Made by a program: the position numbers and the translations under genes | Notes under the pieces: model-generated | The model's database searches: none | What the model saw: the letters and a program-made list of their open reading frames with translations, nothing else | What the model was told of the DNA's origin: nothing | DNA from: Candidatus Bathyarchaeum tardum | Lineage (GTDB): Archaea > Thermoproteota > Bathyarchaeia > Bathyarchaeales > Bathyarchaeaceae | Assembly: GCA_029762755.1 (NCBI GenBank) | Contig: JARVGH010000005.1 | Location: 179,730 to 243,729, forward strand | Direction: 5' to 3' | DNA: 64,000 nucleotides | Part shown: positions 8,212-17,353 of the stretch, piece after piece | How the letters are laid out: the number at the start of each line of letters is the position of its first letter | Position numbering within the stretch: position 1 is the first letter of the stretch

Positions 8212-9642
8212 ATGAAAAATTACGATTTAATTTCTGTAGGTTCAGGTTCGGCAATGGCAATTGTTGAAGCATTTATCCAAGAAAACCCAAAAGCCAAAAT
8301 TGCAGTTATCGAAAAAGATACTCCCGGAGGTATCTGTTTAACAAGGGGATGTATTCCGTCTAAACTTTTGTTATACCCCGCAGAAGTAGTGCGAACTATT
8401 CAAAAAGCGAAAGATTTTGGGATTGATTCTGAAATAAAAAACGTTGACTTCAAAGCAGTAATGGAACGCATGCGAAACATAATCCAAATTGACGTAAACA
8501 ATATTCGGGAAGGACTTGTTCAATCCAAATTCGTTGATTATTATCCTGAGGCTGCACAGTTTACTGCACCCTATACCCTTAAAGTTGGCGAAGAAACAAT
8601 AACCGCAAAAATGATAATTCTAGGTGCAGGTTCAAAACCGTTAATACCTCCAATTAAAGGTCTTGAAAAAACTGCTTATCTTACCAGTGACACTGTTCTG
8701 AACATCAACGATTTGCCAAAAACTGTTGTAATCGTTGGGGCAGGCTACATAGCTGCAGAATACGGGCATTTCCTTTCTGCTATGGGGGCACAGGTGACAA
8801 TAATTGGAGATATGCCCCAGTTTATTCCTTCTGAAGAACCAGAAATTTCAGCTGTTGCTCAAAAAAAGCTCGGGGAACATGTAACAATCTATACTAATTA
8901 TAGGGTTCAAGAAACAAGTTTGATTTCTGATGGCAAAAAACGTGTCATCGCAATTAATTTGGAAAATAAAAAGAAACTAGAAGTCACTGCAGACGAGATT
9001 TTAATTGCTACAGGAAGAAAATCATTATCGGATGTTCTTCATCCCGAAAAGGGTGGAATAAAAACTGATGACCATGGATGGATAACTGTTAACGAGTATT
9101 TAGAAACTTCTCAACCTAATGTTTGGGCTCTTGGAGATGCAAATGGGCAATATCCTTTCAAACATGTTGCAAACCATGAAGCATCAGTTGTTTATTACAA
9201 TGCCCTGTTAAAACAAAAAACTAAAGTAGACTATCATGCGGTTCCTCACGCAGTTTTCACTGACCCTGAGATTGCTTCAGTTGGTTTAGGAGAAAAAGCG
9301 GCTATAGAACAGTATGGCATGACCAATGTGCTAATTGGCTTTTACCGATACGAAGATACCGCCAAAGGAGAAGCAATGAACGCCAAAGACTACTTTGTTA
9401 AAGTTATCGTGGAACAAGGCACCATGAAAGTACTTGGAGCACATATAGTAGGACCTCAGGCTTCTGTGTTAATTCATGAAATCATTCCTGTGATGTACAC
9501 CAAAACTCAAAGTGCAAAACCCATAGTGAACAGCATGCACATTCATCCTGCGTTAAGTGAAGTTGTTGAACGAGCTTTTCGTTCCCTTATGCCCCCTGAA
9601 CATTATCATCATATTCTTGAGCACTATGCTCAAAATGCTTGA
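8212..9642 (+). CDS. FAD-dependent pyridine nucleotide-disulfide oxidoreductase (dihydrolipoamide dehydrogenase-like)
   Basis: The 476-residue class I disulfide reductase has an N-terminal FAD loop, the redox-active CX4C pair in GGICLTRGCIPSK, a second dinucleotide fold (VVIVGAGYIAAEYG), the ATG motif ILIATGRKS, the FAD-binding WALGDANGQYPF, and the C-terminal HPALSEVVERAF with the His-Glu dyad. These features fit dihydrolipoamide dehydrogenase, mercuric reductase or related thiol reductases. No E1/E2 dehydrogenase or lipoate genes and no N-terminal metal-binding domain are nearby, so the physiological disulfide is open. ATG 8212 follows a TATA-like TTTTTATAC about 40 bases upstream. Confidence 0.85.
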   Translation: MKNYDLISVGSGSAMAIVEAFIQENPKAKIAVIEKDTPGGICLTRGCIPSKLLLYPAEVVRTIQKAKDFGIDSEIKNVDFKAVMERMRNIIQIDVNNIREGLVQSKFVDYYPEAAQFTAPYTLKVGEETITAKMIILGAGSKPLIPPIKGLEKTAYLTSDTVLNINDLPKTVVIVGAGYIAAEYGHFLSAMGAQVTIIGDMPQFIPSEEPEISAVAQKKLGEHVTIYTNYRVQETSLISDGKKRVIAINLENKKKLEVTADEILIATGRKSLSDVLHPEKGGIKTDDHGWITVNEYLETSQPNVWALGDANGQYPFKHVANHEASVVYYNALLKQKTKVDYHAVPHAVFTDPEIASVGLGEKAAIEQYGMTNVLIGFYRYEDTAKGEAMNAKDYFVKVIVEQGTMKVLGAHIVGPQASVLIHEIIPVMYTKTQSAKPIVNSMHIHPALSEVVERAFRSLMPPEHYHHILEHYAQNA

Positions 9643-9714
9643 AACTAGATACGTCGCGTAACCAGCGTTCACAATTTTCTGAAAAACAATCCAAGAAAAA
9701 GAGAAAAACAAGGA

Positions 9715-11211
9715 TTATTTTTGTTTAACTGGGATTCGTGGTATGGAAAACTGTTTTTCGACGTGTTGACGGTAGAACATGTTGTACACACAGAAAGGAA
9801 TAATCCGGTTGTCAGGAGTCGCATAATGAATAACACAATGATGGGCACGTTCTACATCAAACGTGTAGGGGTCCATGAAAGCCATGCTTCCGATTAGTAG
9901 GAGTCTTCTCCGGATGGGACCAAGGGAATCGTAAGAGGGGTTAGTGTGTATTTGAACCAGCGTCTTTATCGCATTTAACAAACCTGCTTCTCGTTGCACT
10001 TTTCTCCAGTCTAGCGACTTGAAGGAAGCAAGGAACAGTCTCAAATAAATTCCCAGTTTACTGATTTTCTGTTCTTTAACTAATAAATTCAAGTTTTTTA
10101 GATCAGACATGAACACGTCAAAATTCAGGAACCGATTAATTGGCGTAAACATGTGGTTTCCGCGCCTGGAAACTAAAATCCAGTTCCAAAGCCCACAATA
10201 TGGTGTAGGCGTAAAAGGTGGCCAAATTTTTGAAAGGAAAGTATTCATGATTTTTAGGGGAGGATCCATAACTGAAACAGGGAACATATCATCTTCTTGG
10301 ATTAATCCATTTGTTTGTTCGGCAATTTTTTGAGCAAGTAATGAGTTATCTATCCGTTGCTGTCTAGAAACAAATTCATGTGTCCGTCCCGTGAAAGACA
10401 TGGGCTGAAAAACAATACCCCGTACGATGTCTACGTTTTTGGCAGCGAACTTGACTATATCTCCGACTTCGTTGTCATTTATGCTCCCTTGAACTGTAGG
10501 AACCAGAATGATTTCGATGTCATGTTTTCTACAGAGTTCAACAAGACGTAACTTGTTTGGCAACAATTTGGCATTTCTTAGTTTCTTATAAGGAGCATCT
10601 GTAAGTCCATCAAATTGCATGTAAACTATGTTTAGTCCTGCTTTCTTGAGTTTTCTGACCAATTCCGGGTCGTTGGACATTCTAACACCGTTTGTGGCGA
10701 GAAGAATCATGTATTTTAGGTCATGAGCCATTTGCACAATTTCCACGATATCATCGCGGACCGTTGGTTCTCCACCCGCAAACATTACTGCTAAAGGTGC
10801 GGGATCTTGTTTTTTCAAAAACTTGAGCATGTCATGAATTTTTTCTTTACTTGGCTTATAAAGGTCAGGAGGTTGGGAAGCATTTGCAAAACATATGGGG
10901 CATCTTAAATCACATTCATTAGTTACGTCGATTACTGCCATGACTGTTGCAGAAACATGATTAGGGCATTTGTTTACTGCACAGCCTTCGGGACAGTTGT
11001 CCTTAAAGGGTGTTGATGACGGTCTTTTGTATTCTTCAGCTTTGTGATAAATGTCTGCCCGTGACCAGTAGGTATCACTGAAGTTACCGTGTTCTTTGCA
11101 AGTTTTTTCTATTAGAATTTTGCCATCTTTTTCTACAACTTGAGCTTTTATTTTTTCATAACAAACTGGACAAACGCTGAAAGTTTCCCTGAGAATTTTT
11201 TGCTCAGTCAC
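9715..11211 (-). CDS. Tetraether lipid synthase-like radical SAM enzyme (Tes family)
   Basis: The 498-residue protein has three cysteine groups before and in the core: CPVC at residues 14-17 with C38 (rubredoxin-like), C73/C77/C82, and the radical SAM CX3CX2C at C100-C107 (CDLRCPICF). The core continues with FAGGEPT and LATNGVRM. C-terminal cysteines (PYCGLW, HHCVIH, PFCVYN) could hold further clusters. This layout and length match the archaeal Tes family (MJ0619/MA_1486), which couples two phytanyl chains to form macrocyclic and tetraether (GDGT) lipids. It starts with GTG overlapping the stop of the prenyltransferase gene upstream by four bases, so both should be co-translated. Assignment is by motif recall, not alignment. 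Confidence 0.78.
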   Translation of the reverse strand: MTEQKILRETFSVCPVCYEKIKAQVVEKDGKILIEKTCKEHGNFSDTYWSRADIYHKAEEYKRPSSTPFKDNCPEGCAVNKCPNHVSATVMAVIDVTNECDLRCPICFANASQPPDLYKPSKEKIHDMLKFLKKQDPAPLAVMFAGGEPTVRDDIVEIVQMAHDLKYMILLATNGVRMSNDPELVRKLKKAGLNIVYMQFDGLTDAPYKKLRNAKLLPNKLRLVELCRKHDIEIILVPTVQGSINDNEVGDIVKFAAKNVDIVRGIVFQPMSFTGRTHEFVSRQQRIDNSLLAQKIAEQTNGLIQEDDMFPVSVMDPPLKIMNTFLSKIWPPFTPTPYCGLWNWILVSRRGNHMFTPINRFLNFDVFMSDLKNLNLLVKEQKISKLGIYLRLFLASFKSLDWRKVQREAGLLNAIKTLVQIHTNPSYDSLGPIRRRLLLIGSMAFMDPYTFDVERAHHCVIHYATPDNRIIPFCVYNMFYRQHVEKQFSIPRIPVKQK

Positions 11212-12071
11212 GTTAAAGCCCCTAAAACCAATGCTAAAGGTATGAGTATCATTGTTCTTGTTGCAAATCTTTCATGTTTCTTTACATTGTTTATAGCTTG
11301 GTTTTTGAGCAAAGAAACTCCCGAAACAACAAGAATTGCATCCCAAATAATGATTGGAATTAAATACGCGTAACCAACTGCACCTACCAGATACGGAATG
11401 GGTGAACCCGCTACGTTGAGCAAGAAGAAAGTTGCTCCCACTTTGGTTGCAAAACTTGTACCCCGTTTAGCTGCTAAGGTTGCATATCCTGCTTTTTTGT
11501 CTCCTTCTAGGCTTAGTACGTCTCTTAGTACGTTTCCACCTATGCTTCCCATGCTCATGAACGTCAACGATAAAGATGTTATAGTGATTGTTCCGAATAA
11601 AGCAGCTTCACCGTAAACAAAGGATGTTCCTATGAGAAAGCCCATAAGAAAACTTCCTAAGAATCCGATGTGTTTTTTGATGTATTTGGAATAAGCAATT
11701 AAAAGAACAGTATCGGTTATGGCGATGGCAACACATAGCCAATTTATTGTTGCTGATGCAGCAATTCCGATAACAAACAAGATTATTGCTGTTAAAAGTG
11801 CTTCCCACGGCTTCAAGTTTTTGGATGGTATTGGTCGGTTCTTTTTTACTATAGCGTCTGACTCTTGGTCTACATAATCGTTGAAGGCAAAACCGCCTGA
11901 ACTAATGCATATTGCTGACAGGACGACTAACGGTATTATTAACTCGTTTTCCGGTAAGATCCCTCGTTGCAAAGTAAAGATTGTTAAAACTGAAAGACCA
12001 CCCGTCATTAACCAGTATGGCGGACGAAGAAGCATAATAATGGCCTTAAGCCGATTTTTAAACGAAGCCAT
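11208..12071 (-). CDS. UbiA-family prenyltransferase, likely DGGGP synthase
   Basis: The 287-residue polytopic membrane protein has the first UbiA aspartate motif in NDYVDQESDA (residues 64-73) and the second in DVLSLEGDKKAG, which bind the prenyl diphosphate via Mg. Eight or nine hydrophobic helices are visible. Archaeal members of this type (digeranylgeranylglyceryl phosphate synthase) add the second geranylgeranyl chain to GGGP, making the diether core of archaeal lipids. Direct coupling with the Tes-like gene downstream supports a lipid role over quinone or heme prenylation. ATG 12071 follows the epimerase by 11 bases, so all may share a transcript. Confidence 0.82.
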   Translation of the reverse strand: MASFKNRLKAIIMLLRPPYWLMTGGLSVLTIFTLQRGILPENELIIPLVVLSAICISSGGFAFNDYVDQESDAIVKKNRPIPSKNLKPWEALLTAIILFVIGIAASATINWLCVAIAITDTVLLIAYSKYIKKHIGFLGSFLMGFLIGTSFVYGEAALFGTITITSLSLTFMSMGSIGGNVLRDVLSLEGDKKAGYATLAAKRGTSFATKVGATFFLLNVAGSPIPYLVGAVGYAYLIPIIIWDAILVVSGVSLLKNQAINNVKKHERFATRTMILIPLALVLGALT

Positions 12072-12082
12072 TTAAATCGACC

Positions 12083-13027
12083 CTAATATCTTTTTGAGCT
12101 TATTATTTTTTTCAGTCCCTCTTCAATGCTCACTTGAGGGGTCCATTTCAGGATTTTTTTGGCTTTAGAATTGTCAGCCAATGTTATATCCATGTCTCCT
12201 TCCCATGCTTTGCCGCCTTTGAAGTAAATATCAACGTCTTCAAATCCAAGAATCTTTACAATCAGATTAGCTAGGTCTGTTACCGAAGTTGTGGAACCTG
12301 TTCCAACGTTAAAGGCATGTCCTGAAGCTTCAGGAGTAATCGCAGCCCTTAGTAAAGCGTTCACCAAGTCGTCAACATACACAAAGTCTCTGGATTGTCT
12401 ACCGGTTCCCAGAACTTCCAGCTTGTGGGGATCCTTTTTTAGTTTATTAAGAAAGTCATAAATTACGCCTTGGCAGTTGGGTCCATAAACGTTGAAGATA
12501 CGGAACATAACAGTTTCCAGTCCGTACGTTTTATGATAGAAGCTACAATAATGTTCACCTAGAAGTTTTGTTAACCCATAAAAGGCGATAGGGTTTGGTT
12601 CTGCTGTTTCGGGAGTTGGTTTTTCTTGGGGGTTACCGTAAACTGCAGAAGAAGAAGCAAAAACCACTCGGGCACCTGCTTTTCTGGCAGCTTCAAGGAC
12701 ACTCAAAGTTCCGATTACGTTAATCTCGCTGTCTTCTTGGGGGTTGACCATGGAAAAAGGAACGCTTGTTTGTGCTGCTAAATGAAAAATTGTTTTACAT
12801 TTTTTTGTCGCTTCTTGTATTGCCTCTTTCTCGCGGATGTCTTTTTGCACAAATTTTAGACCGTTTTCCATGAGGTCTTGTATGCGTTCTGTGCTTCCAG
12901 AATAAAGGTTATCAATTACGGTTACTTTGGAGCCCAGTTCTACCAATTTTTTGCACAAGTTAGAACCGATGAAACCAGCACCACCAGTAACAACTACTTC
13001 TCGTCCATTGAATTCTTTCAATGCCAT
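12083..13027 (-). CDS. NAD-dependent nucleotide-sugar epimerase (GalE-like extended SDR)
   Basis: The 314-residue extended short-chain dehydrogenase begins with the NAD-binding loop TGGAGFIGSN (residues 14-23). It then has HLAAQTSVPFS, the catalytic SSSAVYG and the YGLTK pair, NVYGP, and RDFVYVDDLV. Such enzymes are UDP-glucose or UDP-GlcNAc 4-epimerases or related dehydratases supplying sugars for surface glycans. The start is ATG 13027; an upstream GTG/ATG frame to 13120 would add an unconserved tail and cross a perfect palindrome that more likely is promoter DNA. It heads a run with the lipid genes and lies near two glycosyltransferases. Confidence 0.86.
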   Translation of the reverse strand: MALKEFNGREVVVTGGAGFIGSNLCKKLVELGSKVTVIDNLYSGSTERIQDLMENGLKFVQKDIREKEAIQEATKKCKTIFHLAAQTSVPFSMVNPQEDSEINVIGTLSVLEAARKAGARVVFASSSAVYGNPQEKPTPETAEPNPIAFYGLTKLLGEHYCSFYHKTYGLETVMFRIFNVYGPNCQGVIYDFLNKLKKDPHKLEVLGTGRQSRDFVYVDDLVNALLRAAITPEASGHAFNVGTGSTTSVTDLANLIVKILGFEDVDIYFKGGKAWEGDMDITLADNSKAKKILKWTPQVSIEEGLKKIISSKRY

Positions 13028-13047
13028 ACCCCAATAATATGACTGCA

Positions 13048-13070
13048 AACTAATGAGGCACTCATTAGTT
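13048..13070. promoter_or_regulatory. Perfect inverted repeat upstream of the epimerase gene
   Basis: AACTAATGAG and CTCATTAGTT form 10-bp perfect arms around GCA, 21 bases before the chosen ATG at 13027. The position suits a regulator-binding site for the epimerase/lipid transcript. Nothing identifies the regulator. Confidence 0.5.
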
Positions 13071-13140
13071 AACCTTTTCCAAAAAAACATTACCCCAAAT
13101 AAATCTTCATGCTGGGTCACAAACTGAACAAGTGTTCAAA

Positions 13141-13701
13141 CTAGGCTGATGCTTCGATTGCTTCAACAGACAGGTTGACCCAGATTCCGCTATATTGATA
13201 CTCTGTTGCAGTTGCATTCCAGATGAACAATTCAAAGATGATCCTGTTTGTTCCCAACTTTTCTATGGTTATTTCTACTGGAAATTCCCAAATGTCGTTA
13301 TCTTCTAAAGTTTGATCAAAATATTCTATGACTTCGGCTGAACTTTGATTTAATACACCCTTTCCATCATCAATTTTCATTAATACTTGATAATCAAGGG
13401 GTTCATTGTTCTGGTTTTCTACACCAACCCATAACGAGAACGTGCTGTTTTCTCCCAAAATTATCGTTGAGGGCAAGTTTTCTGTTTGTTTATTAGAATC
13501 CAAGTAGTATAGCGCTGAACATTTTTCTGCATTTATAGGTGTTAAAAGTGTTAACTGCACTAAGAGAGCACCTATAATCACCACAGCAATTGCAATTGTA
13601 AGGATTACGGTTTTTTCTTCATTACTGTAAGCAGAGGATTCTGTTTTTGAAGTTTTTTTGATTTTTTTTTCCATAAATTCGTCATTATTGTTATTCGTCA
13701 A
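13141..13701 (-). CDS. Membrane-anchored extracellular domain protein, DUF1616-like
   Basis: The 186-residue protein has a charged cytoplasmic N-terminus, one hydrophobic helix (about residues 31-53) and an outside domain with several N-glycosylation sequons (NST, NQS, NAT, NLS). The outside part, with ALYYLDSNKQTENLP, GENSTFSLWVGVENQ and an Ig-like beta pattern, resembles the C-terminal domain of archaeal DUF1616 proteins. It starts at TTG 13701 behind GGGGATGA, or at the ATG of residue 10. It lies between a glycosyltransferase and the epimerase, all on the minus strand, which suggests a surface-glycan role. Confidence 0.7.
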   Translation of the reverse strand: MTNNNNDEFMEKKIKKTSKTESSAYSNEEKTVILTIAIAVVIIGALLVQLTLLTPINAEKCSALYYLDSNKQTENLPSTIILGENSTFSLWVGVENQNNEPLDYQVLMKIDDGKGVLNQSSAEVIEYFDQTLEDNDIWEFPVEITIEKLGTNRIIFELFIWNATATEYQYSGIWVNLSVEAIEASA

Positions 13702-13885
13702 TTATTTGTCATCCCCTGAAAAAATTGAAATCAATTGTTTTCATCTCATATGCATTGTTTCTTTCGGATTAAACTAACATTTAGCTTTGTCCTAATAAAA
13801 GAATTCTTACAAACATCGAACAGCTCAACCGATTTAGACAACTTGCAAATTCAGGTCAGGTCAGGTATATTGCCAAAAAATAAGC

Positions 13886-15049
13886 TCATTTTTTATTGTA
13901 GACTTCTTGATAAACTTCCAGTAGTTGGCGAACGTTTTGTTTCCAGCTGAGCTTACTATGAATATACTGTTTAGCTTGTTTACCAATTTCAGATATAATC
14001 TCTTTTTCTGCTAGCAATTTAGATAATGTATTAGCCATTACTTGGGGTTTTTGAGGTGGCACCAGAATGCCGTTTTTCATGTGCTCAATTATTTCTGGTG
14101 TGCCACCTACTATTGTCGCAACTACGGGCAATCCACAGGACATAGCTTCAATAAGAACTAAAGGCAATCCTTCACCAGATGAAGAGGGTAACAAAAAGAA
14201 ATCAGCTGCTGCATAATAGACAGGTAAGAGTTCATCAGGAACAAACCCAACTAGTTTGATGTTTTTTTCTATTCCAAGTTCTTTGATTCGTTCTTCAATT
14301 AAGCTTCTGCTGGGTCCTTTTCCTGCGACTACAAACAATACTTCTGGATGATTTTTTGCTAGCAAATAAGCGGAGTCTATAAGCGTGTCAAGCCCATTTT
14401 TATAGACTAATCTTCGAGCGCTGAAGATTATCTTTCGGTTTTGGGGTAAACCTAGTTTGTCGCGGCTTTGGTCTTTGTTTGCGGACTGAAAACAGTTTGT
14501 GTCTACGCCGTTATAAATTACTGAAGTCTTTGATTTGTCTGCCCCTAGACTAAGAACATACTTCATTGTTTGTTTACTTACCGTGAGTATTCTATCTGCG
14601 CGTTTCAAAACTGATTTACCAATTATTACGTCATTGAGGTTTTCTACAGTGTTGAGCCATGACTTGTAATCAATGAAAGTGTTGTGCTGGGTTACAATAA
14701 AGGGTTTGTTGTATTTTTTTGCAAGCACGCCTGCAAGGCACGAAGACATGTAAACGTGACCGTGAGCATGAACCAAATCACAGTTTCTTATCTTCTTAGC
14801 AAATAGTTTGTAAGCGTTTACAAAAAGAATTGGATATGGCACGCCAAACCGGTCAGTAAATTTCAAGCTGGGATATGCAAAAACGTTGATTCCTTTGATG
14901 GGGTGCCTTGTTTGATCTTTTGTTTTACTGGTTAAAACATCAAATTCATAACCTGATTCTATTAATCGTTTGCTTTGTTCATATGCTACCTTTTCGATAC
15001 CTCCCACGTGAGGTGAAAAAAAGTGCGTGACGAGGCATACTTTAGGCAT
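13886..15049 (-). CDS. Glycosyltransferase family 4 (GT-B fold)
   Basis: This 387-residue GT-B enzyme has the N-terminal FFSPHVGGIEKVAYE loop, HAHGHVYMSS, the hinge VIYNGVDT, FSARRLVYKNGLDTL in the donor half, and the EX7E motif in SSGEGLPLVLIEAMSCGLP with VGGTPEI. It resembles the family 4 gene at the left end of the window but differs widely in sequence. It reads divergently from gatB with only 103 bases between the two starts, so the promoters overlap. No Shine-Dalgarno precedes ATG 15049, so translation may be leaderless. The acceptor is unknown, likely a surface glycan. Confidence 0.88.
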   Translation of the reverse strand: MPKVCLVTHFFSPHVGGIEKVAYEQSKRLIESGYEFDVLTSKTKDQTRHPIKGINVFAYPSLKFTDRFGVPYPILFVNAYKLFAKKIRNCDLVHAHGHVYMSSCLAGVLAKKYNKPFIVTQHNTFIDYKSWLNTVENLNDVIIGKSVLKRADRILTVSKQTMKYVLSLGADKSKTSVIYNGVDTNCFQSANKDQSRDKLGLPQNRKIIFSARRLVYKNGLDTLIDSAYLLAKNHPEVLFVVAGKGPSRSLIEERIKELGIEKNIKLVGFVPDELLPVYYAAADFFLLPSSSGEGLPLVLIEAMSCGLPVVATIVGGTPEIIEHMKNGILVPPQKPQVMANTLSKLLAEKEIISEIGKQAKQYIHSKLSWKQNVRQLLEVYQEVYNKK

Positions 15050-15152
15050 AGGTGGAGGGTGGATGCCTGTAAATTTAACTATTTCGCACCCTGCCCAAAC
15101 AATCTACAATGCAAAACATCTAAATTACACAGACAAAATTAACGTAACAGAG

Positions 15153-16610
15153 ATGTCCACCGAAAAACAACCTGAAGTACGCATTGGCTTAGAAGTTCAT
15201 GTGCAATTAACCAGCCTTAATACTAAACTGTTCTGTGGCTGTGCCTCCGACTATAAAGGAAAAGACCCAAACTCCCTAGTTTGTCCAGTTTGCCTTGGAA
15301 TGCCTGGGTCTCTTCCAGTTCTTAATGAAAACGCAGTAGAATACGCGGTAATGGCTGCATTGGCTCTGAAATGCAAAATTTCTGAACAGATGTTCTTTTT
15401 CAGAAAAAACTACTACTACCCTGACATGCCCAAAAACTTCCAGATTTCACAATACGACCAAGCAGGTGGAGTTCCCCTTGCTGTAGATGGACATCTTGAA
15501 GTAGAAGTTAATCAGAAACGAAAAAAAATTCGGATTGGAAGGGTTCATTTAGAAGAAGATCCCGGCAGGCTTGTTCATCAAGGTGCAATCGATACGTCGC
15601 CGTATACTTTGGTTGATTATAACCGTGCAGGAATTGCCCTTCTGGAGATTGTTACTGAACCTGATCTTGGTTCTCCAAAAGAAGCACGATTGTTCCTTCA
15701 AAAACTTCGTTCAATTCTTGAACACCTAGGTATATTTTCAGGAAAACTGGAAGGTTCATTACGTTGTGATGCTAACATTTCGTTGATTGGTGGAACCCGA
15801 GTTGAAGTAAAAAACATCTCTTCTTTCAAAGAAGTTGAACGAGCGTTACGTTTCGAGATTATGCGCCAAAAGAACTTGGTTAAACGGGGGCAATCTATAC
15901 AGCTTGAAACAAGGCACTGGGATGAAACACGCAGAGTGACCATTTCGTTGCGTATGAAAGAAAAAGAACATGATTACAGATATTTTCCTGAGCCTGACCT
16001 TGTTCCAATTGTTATCTCTAAAGATTTGGTTGAAAATGTTAAACAAAAAATGCCTGAACTTCCTGAGGCTAGGATTCAACGGTTTGTTAACAATTATGGG
16101 TTGCCTTTGTATGATGCGGAAGTTTTGGTTAGTGATAAAACGTTAGCAGACTTTTTTGAAGAAACTGTGAAACTTTGTGATAAACCCAAAGACATAAGCA
16201 ATTGGATGATGGGTGACCTTTTGCGTAATCTCAACGAGAACAACATTGAGATTACTGATTCCAAGATTACTCCTGAACATTTAGTTGAAATGATTCAATT
16301 GATAGATGAAGATGTAGTAAGCGGCAAAATCTGCAAACGCGTTTTACCTGAAATGGTTATAACTGGCAAAATGCCGTCCGAAATTATCAAAGAAAAGGGT
16401 TTAGTGAAAATTTCATCAACAAGTATTCTTCAAGAAATTGTGGAAAAAGTGTTTACTGAAAATCCAAAATGTGTTCAAGATGCTCTTGTGGAGCAGAGTG
16501 CAGTTAACTTTCTTGTTGGACAATTGATGCGGGCAACTAAAGGAAAAGCAGACCCAGGGTTAGCTAACCAACTGATTCAAGAAAAACTTTCAACCCTGAA
16601 AAATGAATAA
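15153..16610 (+). CDS. gatB: Asp-tRNA(Asn)/Glu-tRNA(Gln) amidotransferase subunit B
   Basis: The protein of about 485 residues starts with RIGLEVHVQL and continues with LFCGC, CPVCLGMPGSLP, YYYPDMPKNFQISQYD, EEDPGRLVH, DYNRAGIALLEIVTEPD, RCDANIS, VEVKNISSFK and DYRYFPEPDL, all landmarks of GatB, and ends in a GatB/YqeY-type helical domain that contacts tRNA. GatB activates the misacylated tRNA for amidation by GatA. The start chosen is ATG 15153; an in-frame ATG at 15063 has a strong GGTGGAGGG ahead but would add 30 residues unlike other GatB proteins. The GatD-partner GatE is less likely since GatE has an extra insert domain. It converges with the PAC2-gatA-gatC group. Confidence 0.93.
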   Translation: MSTEKQPEVRIGLEVHVQLTSLNTKLFCGCASDYKGKDPNSLVCPVCLGMPGSLPVLNENAVEYAVMAALALKCKISEQMFFFRKNYYYPDMPKNFQISQYDQAGGVPLAVDGHLEVEVNQKRKKIRIGRVHLEEDPGRLVHQGAIDTSPYTLVDYNRAGIALLEIVTEPDLGSPKEARLFLQKLRSILEHLGIFSGKLEGSLRCDANISLIGGTRVEVKNISSFKEVERALRFEIMRQKNLVKRGQSIQLETRHWDETRRVTISLRMKEKEHDYRYFPEPDLVPIVISKDLVENVKQKMPELPEARIQRFVNNYGLPLYDAEVLVSDKTLADFFEETVKLCDKPKDISNWMMGDLLRNLNENNIEITDSKITPEHLVEMIQLIDEDVVSGKICKRVLPEMVITGKMPSEIIKEKGLVKISSTSILQEIVEKVFTENPKCVQDALVEQSAVNFLVGQLMRATKGKADPGLANQLIQEKLSTLKNE

Positions 16611-16623
16611 TGTTTAAACTGAT

Positions 16624-17295
16624 TTAACCTTCTGATTTTTGTTCAGGTTTTGTTTCAAGGGTTTTTGTGTCTGATTCAAGTATGTTTTGTAACACTTTGT
16701 AGATTGAAAGGGCAGCGGCTCGTTCTGTTCCAAAACCTGAAGTTGCTCCTAGTAAGCAGATGCCTTTCCATCCCCGTTTTTTTGCAAGCCCAATTAATAG
16801 TCCAGTTGCACCTGCGATTTTTCCCTCGCTGTATATTGTGGTTCCTTTATCAAGGTGTTTTTGAGCCAGAGAATCAGATGTAGCAGCAATATAAACTTGG
16901 TCTGCTGCATTTGACGTTGCCACTCCCCCTAAGGTGACTATGCGTTTTGTTCCATATTTTGCGGCAAAATTCAGTATTTCATCACTGATGTCGTAGTGAG
17001 CTAGTCCATCCTCCATTGAAGGTTGGGCGTCTCCAGTTAAGATTATGAAATGGCTTTTTTCTGTTTTTGCAACGTAAAACCTGTAACGGGGTGGACGACA
17101 GATTCCTTCCTTGTTTACTGTCACGTAATCTGGAAAATATGGTGCATAAACTTCAGCGAAAGGTTTAGCATCTGTGCATTCTATAAGGTGACATGCGGCA
17201 ATCATTCCAATATTGCCTAGACCTGCGAGTCCCTCTACTAAAATTGGATTTTCAAGTTGGGGTTCAAAGAGTTCACGGAAATATGGTTTATCCAT
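16624..17295 (-). CDS. PAC2 family (proteasome assembly chaperone-like) protein
   Basis: The 223-residue protein shows the PAC2 family pattern: VEGLAGLGNIGMIAACHL at the start, ILTGDAQPS, a central VTLGGVAT, GKIAGATGLLIGLAKKRGWKG, and LLGATSGF. Archaeal members are related to proteasome-assembling chaperones, and some may act as ATP-grasp-linked or assembly factors; the exact role is unsettled. It lies 58 bases after gatA on the same strand, so it may be co-transcribed with gatC-gatA. The C-terminus is a charged tail beyond the fold. Confidence 0.82.
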   Translation of the reverse strand: MDKPYFRELFEPQLENPILVEGLAGLGNIGMIAACHLIECTDAKPFAEVYAPYFPDYVTVNKEGICRPPRYRFYVAKTEKSHFIILTGDAQPSMEDGLAHYDISDEILNFAAKYGTKRIVTLGGVATSNAADQVYIAATSDSLAQKHLDKGTTIYSEGKIAGATGLLIGLAKKRGWKGICLLGATSGFGTERAAALSIYKVLQNILESDTKTLETKPEQKSEG

Positions 17296-17353
17296 TAGGG
17301 GTCACTTACCAGTTAATGAAAAATGCAGACTATAGTTCTTTCGTAACTTTTCA

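Noticed and set aside
9715..11211. Radical SAM gene as a GDGT ring synthase (Grs)
   Set aside because: Grs proteins have a B12-binding domain; none is visible here, whereas the cysteine layout fits Tes.
15027..15152. Extended GatB start
   Set aside because: GatB proteins begin close to the RIGLEVHVQL motif; the extra 42 residues look like translated promoter DNA, although GGTGGAGGG before ATG 15063 was noted.
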